From positions 1 to 8,246 of the forward strand of contig DAOVVQ010000169.1 in assembly GCA_030637065.1 (NCBI GenBank): a stretch of DNA of 8,246 nucleotides, written 5' to 3'. This DNA is from Planctomycetota bacterium. GTDB lineage: Bacteria; Planctomycetota; Phycisphaerae; Sedimentisphaerales; Anaerohalosphaeraceae. Below, piece after piece: positions 6,162 to 8,246 of the stretch (its first letter is position 1; each line of letters begins with the position of its first letter). Made by a program: the position numbers and the translations under genes. Below the pieces are notes generated by a model. It was not told where the DNA came from. It saw nothing but the letters and a program-made list of their open reading frames with translations, and did not search any database.

Positions 6162-6237
6162 GGTCTTCCTCTTGGTCTGATAGTGGTTAGTCGATAGTCG
6201 TTAGCATTTAGTATACCAAACAGTAGTCAGTATGCAG

Positions 6238-6268
6238 TCCCGATGAATCGGGATTTCGCTTCGCTCAA
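6238..6268 (+). repeat. Palindrome TCCCGAT/ATCGGGA plus dispersed repeat
   Basis: TCCCGAT (6238-6244) and ATCGGGA (6247-6253) are perfect 7-base arms around GA. The next 15 bases, TTTCGCTTCGCTCAA (6254-6268), match 4640-4654 exactly. Confidence 0.55.
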
Positions 6269-6339
6269 TATTCAGGGGTCGGTTGGGCCAGGGCTCACCC
6301 TGTATTTTTTTGCGATCTTCGTGGTTTGGACGATCGTGG

Positions 6340-6364
6340 ATTCCAGCTTTCGCTGGAATGACAA
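6340..6364 (+). repeat. REP-like hairpin ATTCCAGC/GCTGGAAT
   Basis: Eight-base perfect arms (6340-6347 and 6352-6359) surround TTTC, and GGAATGACAA (6355-6364) matches 2440-2449. The form G-ATTCC-stem-GGAATGAC is a widespread repetitive extragenic palindrome type in environmental bacteria (family knowledge, not checked here). No T-run follows, so it is not read as a terminator. Confidence 0.6.
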
Positions 6365-6460
6365 TTTGGTGCGGGATTGACAATGGATCGTGGGTTTGTG
6401 GCGAGATGGTGTTGTTTCGCCGCCGTTTGGGGCTTGGGTGTTGGTTTTGGTTGTTTTCCG

Positions 6461-6500
6461 GGGGCTTATGCCCCGTTCGGCTTCGCTCAGGGCAGGCTCT
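6461..6500 (+). repeat. Dispersed repeat copy A2 with GGGGC/GCCCC hairpin
   Basis: GCTCAGGGCAGGCTCT at 6485-6500 repeats 11-26 exactly. It is preceded by a small hairpin, GGGGC (6461-6465) with GCCCC (6470-6474). Confidence 0.6.
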
Positions 6501-6584
6501 TTCAGGGCATTGGCATTTTTCTTTTTTTAGCCATCCACTTCATTCGCTTTGCTCATTCAGTGGCTGCCACCCGTCGTTGATTGC

Positions 6585-6643
6585 AGGGCTAAAGCCCTTT
6601 TGGGGAGCGTTATTGTGGCTTGTCTCCGCTCTAAAGAGCGGAG
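6585..6643 (+). repeat. Pair of palindromes with AA centres
   Basis: AGGGCT and AGCCCT (6585-6598), then CTCCGCTCT and AGAGCGGAG (6624-6643), are perfect inverted arms of six and nine bases, each around AA. They lie 25 nt apart in the gap before the TrhA gene and share the layout described for the other two-purine palindromes of the window. Confidence 0.55.
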
Positions 6644-6754
6644 TTAGTCAGGTGTGGCTGATTCTTCATTATTACGATCTACCTCGACGGTGGCTCGGTG
6701 GCTGGTACTCGTCGTGGTCTCTGAGGTGCTAACTCTTTTGGTCCATGTTTTTTA

Positions 6755-6783
6755 TTTATTCGGGGTGAAAACGAGGGTATAAT
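6755..6783 (+). promoter_or_regulatory. Possible promoter giving a leaderless TrhA transcript
   Basis: A perfect TATAAT (6778-6783) ends seven bases before the TrhA ATG at 6791, so transcription would start at or next to the start codon. The -35 position 17 nt upstream is TTTATT, a poor match (three of six). The overlapping GAGGG at 6773-6777 is 13 bases from the ATG, too far for a good ribosome binding site. The TATAAT may be chance in AT-rich DNA. Confidence 0.4.
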
Positions 6784-6790
6784 CGTATCC

Positions 6791-7426
6791 ATGGAAAGCC
6801 AGTATACGAGTGTTGAAGAGCGGATGAATGGGTTGACTCATGGCCTTGGTGCTGTTTTGAGTATTGCAGGGTTAGTCATTCTTGTTGTCTGTGGCGCCAT
6901 CTATGGTGATGCCTGGCACATTGTCAGTTTCTCGATTTTTGGAAGCTCCCTTATTATTCTTTATACTGCCTCGACGCTTTACCATAGTATCACTCGTGCT
7001 ACAGCTAAACGAGTCTTTTGGATCTTGGACCATTCAGCGATCTTCATTCTTATTGCGGGCACTTATACCCCATTTATGTTAGTCAGCATCAGAGGGGGAT
7101 GGGGCTGGAGTATCTTTGGTGTTATCTGGGCATGTGCCATTTTGGGGATTATTCTAAAAGTCTTTTACATCGGCAGGTTCGAGAATATCTCAGTTGCAGT
7201 TTATGTGATCATGGGATGGCTCTGTATTGTGGCATTTAAGGAAATCATCGCCAATGTCTCCTCTCTAAGCCTTATACTGCTTATTATTGGCGGTCTGTCT
7301 TATACGCTTGGTGTCATTTTTTTTGCCTGGGAAAAACTACCCTATAATCATGCTCTTTGGCATCTGTTCGTGTTAAGCGGAAGCGTTTTTCATTACTTTG
7401 CGGTTCTGTCTACGTTATGGAGATAG
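6791..7426 (+). CDS. trhA: Hemolysin III / TrhA family membrane protein
   Basis: The 211-residue product is a seven-helix membrane protein of the hemolysin III (YqfA/TrhA, PAQR superfamily) group. In Bacillus subtilis and E. coli relatives it affects membrane-energy and fatty-acid homeostasis; haemolysis was seen on heterologous expression, so the old name does not imply a toxin. The conserved polar residues are present: EERMNGLTHG (9-18), S61 and H65 in TASTLYHS, D80-H81 in DHSAIFILIAGTYTPF (80-95), and H187 and H191 in NHALWH near the end. In PAQR proteins the Ser/His/Asp/His set binds zinc for probable hydrolase activity. Length is normal. The ATG at 6791 gives the usual short N-terminal lead before THG; an in-frame Met at residue 12 is too close to the motif. 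No partner gene lies beside it; the next DNA is the tail of a broken beta-propeller gene in the same frame after the TAG. Confidence 0.93.
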   Translation: MESQYTSVEERMNGLTHGLGAVLSIAGLVILVVCGAIYGDAWHIVSFSIFGSSLIILYTASTLYHSITRATAKRVFWILDHSAIFILIAGTYTPFMLVSIRGGWGWSIFGVIWACAILGIILKVFYIGRFENISVAVYVIMGWLCIVAFKEIIANVSSLSLILLIIGGLSYTLGVIFFAWEKLPYNHALWHLFVLSGSVFHYFAVLSTLWR

Positions 7427-7576
7427 GATTCTGTGGCAGTATTCGATGCATCGGGAAAGTCCGGATTTCTGGCAAGAAATGAATTAGGTGAAGAATGCAA
7501 ATCAACTCCTGCAATTACGGAAGATACGATGTATATTAGAACACTTACCCATTTATTTGCCATAAATGGAGAATGA
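7427..7576 (+). pseudogene. 3' remnant of a PQQ-type beta-propeller gene
   Basis: Immediately after the TrhA stop the same frame reads DSVAVFDASGKSGFLARN, then LGEECK and STPAITEDTMYIRTLTHLF, ending INGE and TGA at 7574-7576. This is the last blade of a PQQ/BamB-like beta-propeller protein: V-A-V-F-D-A, LGEE, TPAI and a closing Y-I-R-T-x-x-H-L-F are the usual order. Only about 50 codons survive, with no start codon or ribosome binding site of their own beyond a GTG at 7433. It is therefore read as the tail of a gene whose front was lost, perhaps when the TrhA segment was placed here. An alternative is a tiny expressed protein, which I consider unlikely. Confidence 0.65.
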
Positions 7577-7588
7577 AAATACTTTAGT

Positions 7589-7604
7589 GGACCGCGTGGG
7601 CCAA
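7589..7604 (+). repeat. Dispersed repeat copy B2 (GGACCGCGTGGGCCAA)
   Basis: These 16 bases match 2369-2384 exactly. Here the second arm of the palindrome is missing (ATGTTG follows instead of GGCCCAC), so this copy is truncated or diverged. It lies 12 nt after the stop of the beta-propeller remnant. From 7605 to 7726 I see nothing further that can be named. Confidence 0.6.
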
Positions 7605-7726
7605 TGTTGATCTGCACAGACAGGCTGGACTTACCTGCCGATGTGATAGCGGTTTGTGCTGCGCTGAAATAATGACTTAGCCCCTCTGCCGTGTTGTGGT
7701 TGGTTTTGGGGAATTTGTTGGTTTTG

Positions 7727-7755
7727 TTGACATTGGGGTTTGGGGGCTCTATAAT
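7727..7755 (+). promoter_or_regulatory. Perfect-consensus sigma70 promoter
   Basis: TTGACA (7727-7732) and TATAAT (7750-7755) match both consensus hexamers fully with a 17-nt spacer. Transcription would start near 7762, giving a leader of about 45 nt before the sugar dehydrogenase ATG. No operator-like inverted repeat overlaps it, so strong, possibly constitutive, expression is expected. Confidence 0.8.
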
Positions 7756-7805
7756 GGCGATTTCTGTTTTCATTTTGGAGTAATTTGAAGGGAAAGGTAT
7801 TGAGT

Positions 7806-8246
7806 ATGACTGGGTTGGAACGTAAGATTCGTGAAAAGACGGTTAAGGTCGGGATATTGGGGTTGGGTTATGTCGGTTTGCCGCTTGCTCGTGAGTTTGC
7901 GTCGGCTGGGGTGAAGGTTTTGGGGTTTGATATCGACGAGGCCAAGGTTACGAAGCTTAACGCGGGCAAGAGCATTATCAAGCATATTCCGCACGCCCAG
8001 GTAAAGAAGCTGGTTGACAGCGGGCTTTTTAGTGCGACGACGAGTATGGCTCGGCTGAGATCTGTCGATGCGATACTTATCTGCGTTCCGACGCCGCTTA
8101 CGAAGAATCGCGAGCCGGATATGCAGTATGTTATCGGGAGCTGCGAGACGATCGCGAAGTATATTCGCAAGGGTCAGCTGATTATCCTGGAGAGTACGAC
8201 GTATCCGGGTACGACGCGGGAGCTTATGGCTCCGATCCTTGAAAAA
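7806..8246 (+). CDS. Nucleotide-sugar dehydrogenase, UDP-GlcNAc 6-dehydrogenase type (5' part)
   Basis: The first 147 residues are visible; the gene runs past the window end (full members have about 420-440). The product oxidises the C6 hydroxyl of a UDP-sugar to a carboxylate with NAD+, feeding surface-polysaccharide or O-antigen synthesis in the cytoplasm. The Rossmann nucleotide motif is GLGYVG (19-24), with the acidic residue D42 in FDID at the end of the second strand. CVPTPL (93-98) and ESTTYPGTT (129-137) are typical of the WbpA-like UDP-N-acetylglucosamine dehydrogenase branch rather than UDP-glucose or GDP-mannose enzymes. The substrate call is an inference because the catalytic Cys region is outside the window. 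GGAAAGG (7791-7797) lies eight bases before the ATG at 7806; an in-frame TTG at 7800 is less likely. A perfect promoter precedes it, so it probably leads a polysaccharide gene cluster. Confidence 0.9.
   Translation, partial: MTGLERKIREKTVKVGILGLGYVGLPLAREFASAGVKVLGFDIDEAKVTKLNAGKSIIKHIPHAQVKKLVDSGLFSATTSMARLRSVDAILICVPTPLTKNREPDMQYVIGSCETIAKYIRKGQLIILESTTYPGTTRELMAPILEK

Larger units (their letters stand above)
6162..6777 (+). other. Gene-free gap rich in palindromes and repeats
   Basis: No credible gene was found; open frames here are built from repeats. On the minus strand one reads VIPAKAGIH, which I know as a false peptide from palindromic repeats. TTAGTCGATAGTCGTTAG near 6186-6203 is roughly the reverse complement of CTATCGACTAACGAC near 206-220. 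Also present are hairpins at 6238-6253, 6340-6359, 6461-6474, 6585-6598 and 6624-6643, repeat A2 (6485-6500), and GAGTTAG (6641-6647) inverted as CTAACTC (6729-6735). Confidence 0.6.

Noticed and set aside
6201..6383. Minus-strand frame containing VIPAKAGIH
   Set aside because: This peptide arises from a REP-like palindrome and is a common false ORF, not a gene.
6283..6732. 149-codon plus-strand frame and the overlapping 67-codon one
   Set aside because: They run through palindromes and dispersed repeats, lack a ribosome binding site and show no domain.

Overview
This window reads as chromosomal DNA from a Gram-negative-type bacterium, most likely a planctomycete of the Phycisphaerae/Sedimentisphaerales kind. 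That placement is an inference. It rests on an HNH-AP2 endonuclease with a cysteine-rich front end, a Gly-Glu-rich linker inside a prepilin peptidase, an outer-membrane OmpA-type lipoprotein, a secreted protein of unrecognised family, and intergenic DNA packed with short palindromes and dispersed repeats. No marker gene is present to prove it. All recognisable genes are on the + strand.

Layout. 1-239: repeat-rich leader with a possible terminator and a run of small hairpins. 240-878: HNH/AP2 endonuclease, followed at about 912-965 by the 3' remnant of a second, similar gene. 1103-2359: argG (argininosuccinate synthase) with its own sigma70-like promoter. 2360-2465: mosaic of two palindromic repeats. 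2480-3781: oversized prepilin peptidase with an acidic Gly-Glu repeat loop, followed 35 nt later by 3817-4506, an OmpA-domain lipoprotein with a strong ribosome binding site; the two are probably cotranscribed. 4507-4985: no credible gene, but a period-7 repeat, a 24-nt palindrome and GGCCACCCG repeats. 4986-6101: AT-rich gene for a secreted protein of unrecognised family, ending at a probable rho-independent terminator. 6162-6777: no credible gene, several palindromes. 6791-7426: hemolysin III/TrhA membrane protein, possibly leaderless. 7427-7576: broken 3' end of a PQQ-type beta-propeller gene. 7727-7755: perfect-consensus sigma70 promoter. 7806-8246: start of a nucleotide-sugar dehydrogenase (UDP-GlcNAc dehydrogenase type) cut by the window end.

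How the parts relate. No single pathway links the genes. The prepilin peptidase and OmpA lipoprotein are both envelope functions and form one short transcription unit. The sugar dehydrogenase probably opens a surface-polysaccharide locus to the right. argG stands alone. The HNH gene, the two gene remnants and the dense palindromic repeats show a region with a history of insertion, duplication and decay. I see no CRISPR array, tRNA, rRNA or transposase, and I did not find convincing evidence of a new multi-gene system. The best leads are the rebuilt prepilin peptidase, the two gene remnants, and a family of same-orientation palindromes with a two-purine centre.
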